The notes under the pieces were generated by a model. It saw nothing but the letters and a program-made list of their open reading frames with translations, did no database searches and had not been told where the DNA came from. The position numbers and the translations under genes are program-made. From assembly GCA_021464245.1 (NCBI GenBank), contig JADCRB010000037.1:5915858-5979857 (forward strand): a stretch of 64,000 nucleotides of DNA, written 5' to 3'. Positions 47,112 to 58,728 of this stretch are shown one piece after another. How positions within the stretch are numbered: the stretch's first letter is position 1; the number at the start of each line of letters is the position of its first letter. The stretch is from Carallia brachiata. Taxonomy: Eukaryota > Streptophyta > Magnoliopsida > Malpighiales > Rhizophoraceae.

Positions 47112-48965
47112 CTGCGCACACGTACAAATTTAATTACTCTCTCCATTTTTATATGTATCAACGAGTTTATAGTTTGATAATAACTTAAAGATTTTTCTTT
47201 AATGACTTAAGTTTGAGTTTGTTCGGACGCACTGTCCTCAATTTTTTGGAATTTTTGCTTCAAACATTCCGTTAATTTCTAAATTTGTTAACATTTCAAG
47301 CGGTTGTAAGGTAGATTCTCTCGAATCTATCAGTGTCTCAGTAATAAGTTTACTTCTATAAAAGTAGTTGAACAGATTTTTCAAATAAAGGTTACTCCAA
47401 ACCCAACTCACAAATGCGATGCAGGATTCACCAACAACTGCATCTTCTTTTGTGTTAAAAAAAAAAATCAATATGTAGTTGTTGTAGGATATTAATAATG
47501 GCAATTGCGATATACAATGATAAATGTCAAACCTCAAATGCAATAAATCCCAATATAATATGGCTGCTTTTATTATTAACTGTCAATTAACGTGAGAACG
47601 TATTAAATAATAAATCAAGAATGGAAATAATGCGCTGAGAATTTTGCACTTTCAATACTTTCACCTTTGGAAACAAAAAAAAAAAAATTCTACAGATAAT
47701 CTTTTAAATTATATTTTATTGGTTGATATTCACTAGGTGAAAATATTTATTGGCCTATAATAGCATTCAAATTCTAATACTAATAGGAATTTGAACACCA
47801 CCACATAAATTCTAATACTACAAAGAATTGAACGCGGTTTCTTTCCAATATACCCAAATTTTTTTAAAAAAATCTACACTAAAAGTTTTGGTATGACATT
47901 GAAACTAATGATGAATTTCTTTTTTTCTCAGTTCTCCTTGTTGGCTTATTTCACACCAGAAAGCTTCAGCACAAAAGCTTGTCCATACATTTTTTTCAAA
48001 ATGTGAATAATTTAAATTTTAATTATTTGAAAATATCAAATGATATAATCCACCTAGTAATATTTATAATTAATATAATGTACAATTAATTAATAAGAAA
48101 CACATTATAATTAGGTGTATATTGTATTATTTTACTTGCATTAAGTGTTATAAGTATCATGTTATAGTACTATATACAATATCTTGTTTAATTATATTGA
48201 CAAAATATTAATTAAAATTAGGATAAAATAATTCAATTTTAAAGTTACATATTTTTAAAAACAATATTTCTGTGTGTGCGTGTTTTTTTTCTATTTTCTT
48301 ATTTTTTTTTAAATTTATAAAGTTAGGTTATTTTGGTAATCACAATTCACAAGATCAATGAATTTAAAATTTTTCTGCTAATCACTACAGTGACCAGATT
48401 ATTATAGTTACCAAAAACATATATAATTATTTTTAAAAATTGTGTTATCTGAAAATTTCATGAGAATTGAGTAAATTTTAGCTTATTTTTAGTTCATTCA
48501 CTTTGTTAGTTAAAAATATTTATATAAAAAAATTCATTTCATATAAGCTATATGACAATTATTTTTCTTTCACTTTTTTTAAGGTTTCTCTACAATGAAA
48601 AAGTATTTTTATTTTAATTAATTTTTTGATAATTTAACAACATTCATTGAAATTATAACTTTTTTGTATTTTTCTTTATCTTTATTTTCTTTTATTTTAT
48701 TTGGTATAGAGTTTATCTTAGAAGTTGAGTATATGAAAAATATATCATATATAAATTTAATCAATTATAAAAATTAAATTGAATAATTAATATTTGACAT
48801 ATTTAAACAAACAAGTCGTATAATTATATAATAATCCAAAATTTATAAAATAATTAGAAAATAATTATTATTTGAAATAAAAGTAAATCATATAAAAAAT
48901 TAATTAAAATTTCAAGTTAGGTTTAGTCAAGATTTGTTCATGTTATTATGGGTTTCAAGTTATTC

Positions 48966-49045
48966 GAGTTTCGGATCTGCTAAGTTTCGGATTAATCGAG
49001 TTTCGGATAATTTGAGTTTCTGATCATTCAGATTTCGGATAATTT
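48966..49045. repeat. Degenerate minisatellite, about 16-bp unit
   Basis: Five units of GAGTTTCGGAT plus 4-6 variable bases (for example AATTT, TAATC, CTGCTA). Typical of repeats in AT-rich plant intergenic DNA. Confidence 0.75.
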
Positions 49046-50192
49046 TTAATTAGATTCCTCAGATTATGAATCGTTAACTTTTTCAATCAAAATGAGTTGA
49101 ATCAAGTTAAATTTCAAGCAAACTAAATCAAATAATTTAAGTCGAATCAACTTTTACCGCTTTTATAGAAACGGTAGGCTCGAATTGAAAATTTTAGCCA
49201 TTCCCAAGCTAACGCAGCTGAGCTTTCCCTCAGTATTACACGACCTATTCTCTAGGCAATACCAAAGTTTTGCAAACGACAACAGAAACTATTAAATGTC
49301 CACCAAAAACAGAACCTCGATATCACCGAAGCTGCTTTTTTTTTTTTTTTCACTTTCGAAAACACCACAATCAAGATCACTTTTTTTACATTCTCAGCTA
49401 CATGCGTATACATTATATACACATCAATCCAACGACCTTTTTCTCTTCCAAGCGCCATTTCTTTCTGGCTCTGGAGAAGTGAGGTCAGTCTTTAATTTCT
49501 TCTTCTTCTTCTTTCTTTCCTTTTTCTTTTTTGAAAAAAATTTTCTGTGAATCACGCAATGCGTTGATCTTGAAAAGACCAAACATTGAATCTAGAGGCG
49601 GACGGAATTAAAAAAAAAACAAAGGAAGGATAAAGTTGTGATCTTGTTTGGTTGTATGCAGGTGCCAGTTGGCCGTGGATATTTACTTGTTTTATTGATC
49701 TTGTCAGTCACTCACATTTTCAATCTATGATCCAAAGACCCTAGATGGATTCGTTGCTCTTTTTTTTTTTTGGCCAGTTTTGTGGTTAATTTGTTATATT
49801 TTATATTGAACATTATGCCAAATACCGTTACTTCATGTCCCTTGACAGCCAGAGCACCCTTCATTATTTTTTTTGTCCATCCTTTTGCAGATATTGATCT
49901 TTTGCTTTGGTCTTAGCCTACGCTGCACTAGTTTTGCAGATAATGTCTATGCAATTGTTATCCACAAAGAAAAAAAAGGTGGGTTCTCCTATATATTATC
50001 TCGGATCATAAAATTTTTTTTCTTAGTGAATGAGTGTAGCGGTAACTGTTAGATGGAATAATTGCATGGATATTCAGCATGAATTGCTCTAGCTGCTTAA
50101 GCTCTTTTGATTACCATGAGTGTGCTGTTGTGGATACCTCAATGGTGATCCTCTTGACAATTGACATACAAATTTAAGATGCCCCTTCACCG

Positions 50193-50213
50193 CCCCCCCC
50201 CCCCCCCCCCCCC
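50193..50213. repeat. Poly-C homopolymer (21 C)
   Basis: A pure C run just upstream of the enoyl-ACP reductase pseudogene. Length probably unreliable. Confidence 0.9.
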
Positions 50214-50335
50214 TCGTTCACTAGTAAAAGATTTCCATGATTTGTTTAAGATTTGACCAGTTATATCTAATGTATTTCGGTAAATGGCAGTTGCTGTTTT
50301 AACTGCATTTATAATATATCTCGTCCTTCTTGCAG

Positions 50336-50805
50336 AATGTGTGTCAAGATTTGGTGATTGAGTTATTGCTGCGACTGCAACTCCTAGCTCACACATTGCC
50401 GTGATCAAGCCTATGCCAACCAATAAGTTTCAGTACTGAGTGTAAAGAGGCATCTTGGACTAGGCTTACAAGCTCCTCTCACATCTCGTTAAGGCAGTCA
50501 TTGTTTTCAGCCTTTTACTCCAGTTCCTGTGAAATCTAGAATGGTTGCTATAAGAGCAATGTCTGCAGCAAATGAAAACAGGCCACTACCAGGATTGCCT
50601 ATTGATTTGAGAGGTCATGCTCTTTTTTGTTTGCTTTGCATTTGTCTTGCATGTCATCTCATTGTTGTTATCACATACATTTGTCCGCTTATCAGGCAAG
50701 AGAGCATTTATTGCTGGCGTCGCTGATGACAATGGATATGGTTGGGCAATAGCAAAATCTCTCGCTGCTGCAGGTGCAGAAATTATTGTTGGTACATGGG
50801 TGCCT
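50336..50805 (+). pseudogene. MOD1/ENR1-like: Truncated enoyl-[acyl-carrier-protein] reductase (NADH), plastid
   Basis: The intact enzyme performs the last reduction of plastid fatty acid synthesis. Two exons are recognisable. Exon A, 50336-50613, follows TTCTTGCAG and ends ...[14 protein letters not shown]. Exon B, 50696-50805, encodes [21 protein letters not shown], then [15 protein letters not shown], the NADH-binding first half of the Rossmann fold; a GTATGT donor follows. The transit-peptide part of exon A reads as IAATATPSSHIAVIKP in one frame, with ATT where the start ATG should be, and then runs into stops. The catalytic Tyr/Lys region and all later exons are absent before NSE4 begins at 51186. 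A minimal ATG frame at 50529 exists but could not make enzyme. It is a dead gene fragment that kept its splice sites, so it came by DNA duplication rather than retroposition. Confidence 0.88.
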
Positions 50806-51185
50806 GTATGTACATTGATCTAACTTGATTCCTCTTTTTGGCTGGTGTCTCAGATTTCTCTCTTATCTCTTGAAGAATCTCCCATATAAGCTCTCTAGGA
50901 AAAATTCAACTAAGAAAAAGCTGCGACTGTTATCCAGCATTCACATTATGGAGCTGTCCTTTAGGAAAAAAGAAGAAAAAAGCTATGACTGATTAAAAAC
51001 TGTAGCATCAGATGGCACCCCAAATAAAATAGGGGAAAAAGAGAACGGATAAGATTTGAAGCTCTAAAGGGCCAAATTGCTAACTCAAGGTAAGTGAAAC
51101 TACTTTTATAGGTATGTACAGTTAAGCAACCTATTTTCTGATAAAATCGATGATGCTACTCGGTGCTCTACATCGAGGGGCGATG

Positions 51186-53150
51186 TCACCTGGCCTTGCG
51201 CTTCCCTATCCGACTAGTAGGTGCTCTTGTTTGAGAATGATCATTCTCAGGAAAGGAATCATCCACAACTGTCTCTTCCTGGAAAACTAAGCCTCTGTTC
51301 CGGGATAGTTTCCGGATAGGAGTAGTAGGTCCTTCAGATTCTTTAGACATCAAATCTTGTTGAGAATCATTTGGCACATTTGCTTTGTTCCTGTCTGGCA
51401 TAAGCTCTTCCCCAACACCAACAGAGGCTATCATCAACTGTAAAATTCAACTCGCAAAATATTGTTAGAGAATGGTAGGGCTTCTAGGAAAAATGCAAAA
51501 GCATATGTTTTGGTACCTTCCAATCGTTGAAGTCAAATCTGAAGACGAAATGGCTGTAGCTAACCTCCTTTGAGGCCACTGCACTAGCAGCAGGAGCATT
51601 CCTTGGAGCTGACATGCAAAAGTATTTTAGCCAATAAGAAAAAAAAAAATGGCGGGAAAAAAAGCAGAGAATTATCTGAACTCAAGCCGACAAAACAGAC
51701 AGAAGAAAGCATTGATAAGGATCTCACAAACTAGATGCCAGCCATTCTGATTCACTTTTATTTCAGCCCGCCCATCTTTAACTAGGAATGACAATGCAAA
51801 CAAGTTCTCTACTGTCTGTGCAAATGAATTTCTGTTCAACACTAAATTTTCAAGCTTCACACTCCTTTTCTTCTTCAGAATATCAAACATGGTAGCCATA
51901 TTCTTGTCAGTATCGGTCTTCTCTTTTGCAACAGAATCATCAACCTGCACAACATCAGATTGCTAATTGAGTACAGGAAATTCTGAAGGAGAAGCTAAAT
52001 AACTTTGTCACATAAAACGCACGAACGCTAGGATCAGTATTCTCAAAGTGTCTAATTATGAGGTCATTAAGATATAAGTATCCTGTAATATAGTCAGGGG
52101 AGTGCTGAATGACACAAAGATGAGCAATTTCAGGTTTGAAGTAATTAAGGAAAGAAAATAAGACCCAAAAAGATCAGTAAGCCTTTTAGTATAACAGAAA
52201 GCAATTTCACATCAATGAGTTTTGATCCGATTCCTACACCATGCCATCTGAGTTAGATGCTTGCATTAGATCACACAGTTATACTACGAAAACTCACTTT
52301 CAGAAAAGCATGCATGAGAACAAATCCTTCCATTTACTATTCTTGTTTGCATGAAAACAATATAGTTAAATTAGATATCTTACCTCTTCAGGCCTGGCAG
52401 TTTCTGTTGGTTTTACGCCTCTTCTAACAACAGCCTTCCGCAGCTTTAACTGAGTATTCATAGGCCCAATCCTAGAGAAAAAAACAAAGATGATTAATAA
52501 CTAATCAGAATTTCTGGAACAAAAATGACAACGGTAAAAAGATATTGTGTTTGCTATTACATTGTGTGGCATCCAGGACAGGTTTTGAATATATCAGAGA
52601 CCGCAACTCCAATTTCCCTCCAACCGATAGAGACCCTTTCGCTCTCCCTGCCACTACAACTAGTCCCACCTTGTATCCCAAATCCTTCAACGAGAGAGTT
52701 GATAAAATCTGAAGCAGTTATTCCGTCGTTGCCGTGTGCCTTAATAGACATTACCAATGAGTTAGTGATGCCCAGAAGAGCCTCTGCATCAGCAACCTGC
52801 TCTCTAGGTTTCCGCACTGAAAGTCATTCAAACAACCAAAAAGGCAATAAATAGCTGCTTCCATGTAGACCCTATTATATGCTAATTTACTAACAGAACA
52901 ATTGCAGAACCAGGATGCTATAGAATTGCATGGTTCAACAAAGAAGCCCACGCATAATAAGAGACAGATAAAGAGCAGTGGATACCAAGCTGGTGCAAGC
53001 TCTCCACCTCACGAATGATGGTCTCAAACTTATCAGAATCAGCCCTTCCAACATCATCTCTTTCAGCTGCAAAACCCCATTTCGCAGAATTCTCAATTAT
53101 TGCATTACTATCTCTCAAGAAAACATAATTAAAGCCCCCCCAACACACAG

Positions 53151-53183
<33 letters not shown>

Positions 53184-53388
53184 ACTCTGTTCTGAACCTC
53201 ATTGTTAAAACTTAAAGAAGCAGAGGGATGAATCCAGTTGCTTTACCGTTGATGAGGGTCGTCACGGCACGGTACCGCGATCGGAGGAGTCTGCCGTCGC
53301 TCATGCCTTCATGACGGTTCTCCTCCGGTGCAACGGCACCGGCGGCACTAGCGGTTCCCGGTTCGCGTTTCAGGGGCCGTTGTGTCAT
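51186..53388 (-). CDS. NSE4: SMC5/6 complex kleisin, non-SMC element 4
   Basis: NSE4 is the delta-kleisin that bridges the SMC5 and SMC6 heads and works in DNA repair and chromosome stability in the nucleus. Seven exons on the minus strand: 53388-53247, 53066-52986, 52816-52561, 52471-52384, 51944-51728, 51608-51517 and 51437-51186 (TGA), with GT-AG introns and consistent phases. The product is 375 residues. Landmarks: [14 protein letters not shown] (about 34-47), the N-terminal kleisin helix, then [20 protein letters not shown] (from about 76), [14 protein letters not shown] (about 199-212), and the C-terminal winged-helix part [20 protein letters not shown] (219-238) with [24 protein letters not shown] crosses the last intron. 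The C-terminal tail is long and basic, ending GKRKAR. No lesion. Exon 2 is preceded by an intron with an (AC)n microsatellite at 53141-53179. Confidence 0.93.
53141..53179. repeat. (AC)n microsatellite in NSE4 intron 1
   Basis: About 17 AC units with one AG interruption, after seven C. On the coding (minus) strand it is (GT)n, which may confuse splice-site prediction for exon 2. Confidence 0.9.
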
Positions 53389-53605
53389 GACACGCTGTAC
53401 TTTGGATCGAAAACAAAGGGGTTTAAGACGTACGGAAGGAGAACACTCAAACTCAAACCCTTATTGAAAAGCTGAATGCCCAAAAAAAAAAAAAACAGAG
53501 GAAAAAAGACAAAGGAGAAGCCCTAGAATTGGGGAATTTGAAGGGTCGGTTTTTTCCCTCCCTCTAATGGCGGTAATTAATTCCTTATAAATTATATGTC
53601 TGTTT

Positions 53606-53639
53606 TATTATTATTATTATTGTATATATATATATATAC
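53606..53639. repeat. (TTA)n(TA)n compound microsatellite
   Basis: TTATTATTATTATTATTG, then a TATATA run of about eight units. Lies about 220 bases upstream of NSE4, possibly acting as its AT-rich core promoter region. Confidence 0.8.
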
Positions 53640-54042
53640 GTAACATGGCGGCCTATCCGCTTCTCCTTCCTTATTTTGGACTCTTTGAAATAAGCCAACT
53701 AACAAACAGAACGGTTTTTTTTTCTGGACAGCTAACAAACAGAACTTACGAAAACGTGGCGGCTGACATTTTAATTTCCTAATGGAGAAAAATAGGGAGA
53801 CAATAGGTCGGTTATATCTAATTGCTTATTTTATTTTTTTTTATATTTAAATTAAATATTATGTGTATATTATTAAAATAAAATATACATACGGTTAACT
53901 TAAAATGTAAATAGCATCATAAAATTTTTGACAAAAATAAGGCATAAAAATTCTTAGGACTCACGTGCTATCTCTGCGTTCGTTTCTGTCCTAGGGATTG
54001 TTGGTTGATGCATTCAATTAAAAAACAGAAGTCTTTTGCGCG

Positions 54043-54738
54043 CAGAGACGGATGCAGAGGGTGGCCATGGGAGGCAATTCCCCCCTGACTTTGTGTCTTT
54101 TATTTAAATGTTTCTACACAACTTCTTAACGAGTCGTGTTGCGCCAGCGCAAGGGGCGTTTTGCCTCCCTTTGTCACTTCTTGCCAGCCCTGAGTTCAAG
54201 GCCAAACAAGCTACCATTTTTGCTTCTTTTTTTTTTTTTGGCCAAATTCTCTTTTCTTTTATTGTTGCCTTTTAAAAGAATAGAGCGTCTAGTAGTTAAT
54301 GTCACTTCTGTTCCCTTAAAAAATAAATACTTTCTTTCTTTTTCTTTTCTTGAGTAAAACTTCGTTTCCTTTTTTTATTTTTTATAACTACTTTTATATA
54401 AAAATGTTTATTTATCATAAAATTAGTTTTAATTTTATCAATTACAATAGTTACACAAAAAAAATTTACAATAAATTTTATAAAAAATCTATTATACAAT
54501 CACATAAAAAGTAAATGACTAAATAATTGAATTATTACTTATATAAAAAATATATTTTATTATATAAAAAAATTATAAATATAATTTTGAAATATTAAAA
54601 CTCACAAGTATAATTATAATATTTATTACTCAAGATAATTATTATAATATTCTATTTTAATCATACAAATTAATTTTATTATTGTAACCATACTTATTAA
54701 GTTTGCCCCCCCTAAATTTTTTTCTTGGATCGTCTCTG
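54043..54738. mobile_element. hAT-type MITE, 696 bp
   Basis: The left end CAGAGACGGATGCAGAG and inverted right end CAGAGACGATCCAAG are flanked by TTTGCGCG (54035-54042) and TTTGCGGG (54739-54746), an 8-bp duplication with one mismatch. Subterminal G/C-rich blocks (TTCCCCCCT, TTGCCCCCCC) lie inside both ends. CAGAG(A/G)CGG ends are frequent in plant hAT elements. No transposase. Confidence 0.8.
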
Positions 54739-54746
54739 TTTGCGGG

Positions 54747-55586
54747 TATTCCTTAGCCCAAATAGTAGGAGAAGTGCATCCGACCACACCATGTAAGGGT
54801 TAGAACTTACGTGGCCTACATCCCTCTTCTCCTACGTAACCAAATTTGGGTTCCCAGTCACATAGAATGCAGATGGAAAAAAAAAATTCTTTTTCTGTTG
54901 ATTTATTTTCTTCCTCCATTTGGGAACTTGCTCCTAACCTTATTTGTGGAAACAATTCCGCATCCAGGAGGTTTTCTTTTATTTTCCTTTGGCATCATTA
55001 AAGAGGCTTCAAAGGCATAAATAAATTACTAAGTTAGGTTGACTTATTCTTCTCAAAAAAAAAAAAAAAGTTAGGTTGACTTAGTCTCATTCAAGTTTCT
55101 TGTGCTCAAAGAAACTTCAAATTAAGTAAAATTATTAATACTTGGAGGCCAAGAAATTATAGAATTTTAAACATGGATTATTATTTTGAGTTTCAAAATC
55201 TTATTCGGTTTCAGATAGGGAGTCTGTGTCGGGCCAAACAGATCAAATCATATTTCTGTAGGAATAAATCTCCTGCGCTATAAAAAAAAAAAATCGCTTC
55301 AAAGGCATAGTTTATTTGTGCCCTGATTTCATAAGTAACAGCAGCGTTATCCTGTCTCGGGAATATTAAAAGAAACTGGAGCCATTTTGTCTAAGGTTAG
55401 TTTTATCTGTTACCCTGATTTTTGTTCTGCCCTGAGTTTTTTTTCTTATTTTTATTTGTTTTTTTATACGTGCTGCCCTGAGATTGTTAGTAGTGGCTTA
55501 TTAGCTTGGTTTTGGAATTGGTGGGCTTTGGTTTTGGAAGATTTTCTGCCAAATCTATAAGGTAATAAAGTGGAATATTTTGTGCT
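54747..55586. other. Upstream flank of the helicase copy
   Basis: No gene recognised. May include the 5' UTR of the helicase copy; CCCTGA-containing repeats (CTGCCCTGAG twice, near 55430 and 55470) are seen. No target-site duplication matching the 3' side was found. Confidence 0.45.
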
Positions 55587-58500
55587 ATGGAGGACAGCAG
55601 TTTGAAGACGTGGATCTCTGACAAGCTATATTCAATATTAGGATATTCCTGGCCCATAATCATTCAGTATCTGATTAGTTTGTCTAAAAAAGCCGAATCA
55701 CCGGATGATTTGTTGGGCAAGCTAGAGCTTGATTGTGAACTTCCATCATCAACTGAAACTGGTTCTTTTGTTCGAGAACTTTTTGCGAAGATTCCTCGTA
55801 AGACATTGAATCCAAATCCTTGTCAACGAGACTTGGAAGCTGTTATGTATGCAAGGAAGCAGAAGCTTTATACCCTCTTGGACGCTGACAATGGTGATGA
55901 CATTGAAGGCAGTGGTGCCAGTGTTGTTGACCCTGAACCTGCGTTTATAAGAGTTGATAGACAGAAGAAACAGTTGAGGAAAAGGATGGAAAGTGAAGAG
56001 GATGAAGACAATGTGGTGGTCGAGCAAGTGGAAGAGAAACGGGTCAAAAGACGCATGTCTGAAGATGAGAGTGATGGAAAATTATTGTGTGACCAAAGAC
56101 GTGTGTCTAAAGATGAAGATGATGGCGAATTATTGCGTGACCAAAGAGAAAGGGAGCAATTAGAGAGAAATATCAGAGAACGTGACGCTGCGAGAACTCG
56201 AAGCTAACTGAGAAAAAGTTAACAAGAATGGAGCTAGCAGCGGTGATTCGTAGGTCAAATGCTTTGGAGAGAAACGACATTGACAATTTGAGAGAAGTAT
56301 CAAGACGAGTGTATCTAAAGATGAGGCAGCAGAAGAAGGTGAAAGAACTTAGAGATGATATAGAAGATGATGAATATTTGTTTGATAAAATTGTGAAGCT
56401 TACTAAAGCAGAAGTCCGTGAGTTAGGATACAAGAAGAAAATTATGAGTTTGTGAAGAAGAAGTTAGAACATGATGATTACTCGGACGAGTACAGGATGC
56501 CAGAAGCATATGATCGGGAAGGAGGGGTTAATCAAGAGAAGAGATTTGCTGTGGCAGTTCAGCGTTACGAGGACCCTAGTATTGGAGATAAGTTGAATCC
56601 ATTTGCAGAGCAGGATGCTTGGGAAGTTCATCAGCTAGGAAATCAACACTCAAATTTGGTTCACAAAATAAAAGCATACATCGGATGACTATCAATTTGT
56701 GTTTGATGACCAGATTGACTTTGTCAAGGCATCAGTTATGGAGGGCGACAAGTATCATTACGAGCTTCCTGTTGAGTCTCTTGATGGAAACCGTGGGGTA
56801 AAATCAGATTTGGAAAAATACAGGAGGAGCGAAAGTCTTTACCTATCTATTCTTACCGAGATGAGCTTCTCCAAGCTGTAAGTAATCATCAGGTTATTGT
56901 TATAGTAGGAGAAACAGGTTCAGGAAGACCACCCAGATACCCCAGTATCTCCATGAAGCTGGTTACACCAAGCATGGGAAGATTTGTTGTACACAGCCAA
57001 GGCGAGTAGCCGCTATGAGTGTTGCTGCTAGAGTTGCTCGAGAAATGGGTATCAAACTTGGGAATGAGGTTCGCTATTCCATCCGTTTTGAAGATTGCAC
57101 ATCAGAAAAGACAGTTTTGAAATATATGACAGATGGAATGCTCTTACGAGAGTTTCATTGTGAACCAGATCTTGCAAGTTATAGTGTTGTGATGGTGGAC
57201 GAAGCTCACGAAAGAACTTTGTCAACTGACGTGTTATTTGGACTAGTGAAGGACATAGCCCGTTTCCGACCTGATTTGAAGTTGCTTATTTCTAGTGCGA
57301 CACTTGATGCTGAGAAATTCAGTGATTATTTCGATTCTGCTCCAATTTTTAAAATTCCTGGGAGAAGGTTTGCGGTTGACATACACTACACAAAATCCCC
57401 AGTAGCCAATTACTTGGATGCAGCAATTGTATCCGTGCTTAAAATTCATATCACAGAGCCATCTGGTGATATTTTAGCGTTCCTTACTGGTCAAGATGAA
57501 ATTGAAATTGCTGAGGAAATTTTGAAGCAGAGGACAAAATGTTTGGGAACGAAAATTGCAGAAATGATTATTTGTCCTATATATGCGAACTTACCAACAG
57601 AACAGCAGGCTAAAATCTTTATACCCACACCAGATGGGGCAAGGAAGGTTATCCTTGCAACAAATATTGCAGAAACTTCTTTAACAATTGACGGGATAAA
57701 GTATGTTATCGATACTGGTTTTTGTACGATGAAATCCTATAATCCAAGGACTGGCTTGGAGTCTTTGCTGGTCACTCCCATGTCAAAAGCTTTAGCAGAA
57801 CAACGTTCAGGCCGGTCAGGTCGAACGGGTCCAGGAAAGTGTTTCCGACTTTACACTGCCTACACTTATCACCATGACTTGGATGACAATACAGTACCAG
57901 AAATTCAAAGGACCAGTTTGGCCAATGTTGTGCTGACATTGAAGAGTCTTAGAATTCATAATTTATTTAATTTTGACTTTATGGATCCACCAACTTTTGA
58001 GGCATTAATAAAAGCCCTGGAGTGCTATTTGCATTGGGTGCACTAAATAAACTAGGTGAATTGACTAAGGTTGGTAGAAGGATGGATGAGTTTCCTCTAG
58101 ATCCATGCTATCCAAAATGATAGTTGCTTCTGACATGTATGGATGTTCAGATGAGATCATTTCCATTTCTGCAATGCTTTCTGTTGGGAATTCAATCTTC
58201 TACCGTCCAAAGGATAAACAAGTTCATGCTGACCATGCCAGAATGAATTTCTACGTGGGAAATGTAGGGGATCATATAGCTCTACTCAATGTATACAATA
58301 CTTGGAAGGAAACAAATTACTCAAGGCAATGGTGCAGTTCAAATTATATTAACTTTAAGAGTATGAAACAAGCTAGAGACATTCGGCATCAGCTGGAAGG
58401 CCTCTTGGAGAGAGTTGAAATTGCGCTAACATCCAATCCTCGTTATTTGGATGCCATAAGGAAGTGTATAACGTCAGGATTTTTCATGCAGTGTGCACGA

Positions 58501-58728
58501 ATACAGAAGGACGGGTCCTATAGAACTGTGAAGTTTCCACATCTTGTTTCAATACATCCTAGCTCCGGATTAGCACAGATTCGCCCAAGATGGGTCATGT
58601 ACCATGAATTTGTTCTCACAACGAAGGAGTACATGAGGCAGGTAAGTAAATTGAAGCCAAAGTGGTTGGCAGAGATAGCGCATCACTATTACAAACTGAA
58701 GGATGTTGGAATGTTGAAAACAGAATAA
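55587..58728 (+). pseudogene. DEAH1-like (PRP2): Intronless copy of DEAH1/PRP2-type pre-mRNA-splicing helicase, frame broken eight times
   Basis: The family uses ATP to remodel the spliceosome before the first splicing step. The segment is 3142 bases, full length for a protein of about 1040 residues, with no intron. Order: N-terminal MEDSSLKTWISDKLYSILGY, acidic/basic linker, Walker A region [28 protein letters not shown] (II), SATLDAEKF (III), [19 protein letters not shown] (V), [14 protein letters not shown] (VI, normally QRAGRAGRT), ratchet/OB parts FYRPKDKQVHADHARMNF and RPRWVMYHEFVLTTKEYMR. Near 56201, 56443, 56641, 56671, 56816, 56925 (in Walker A), 58021 and 58104 one base is missing; every shift is -1, about five in A or T runs. 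I saw no nonsense substitution between them. Intronless structure suggests a retrocopy, but no clear poly(A) or duplication was found. If the deletions are sequencing errors it could be an active retrogene. Confidence 0.85.

Larger units (their letters stand above)
46493..50335. other. Repeat-rich intergenic DNA
   Basis: No gene recognised. Holds an AT-rich dispersed repeat (46887-46985), CCACTG hexamer repeats (47088-47111), a minisatellite (48966-49045), CT-rich stretches near 49490 and a 21-C run (50193-50213). The part after about 49.5 kb may be the former 5' region of the enoyl-ACP reductase fragment. Confidence 0.5.

Noticed and set aside
49252..49550. Overlapping frames on both strands near 49.4 kb
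   Set aside because: Caused by TTC/TTT-rich simple sequence; no domain.
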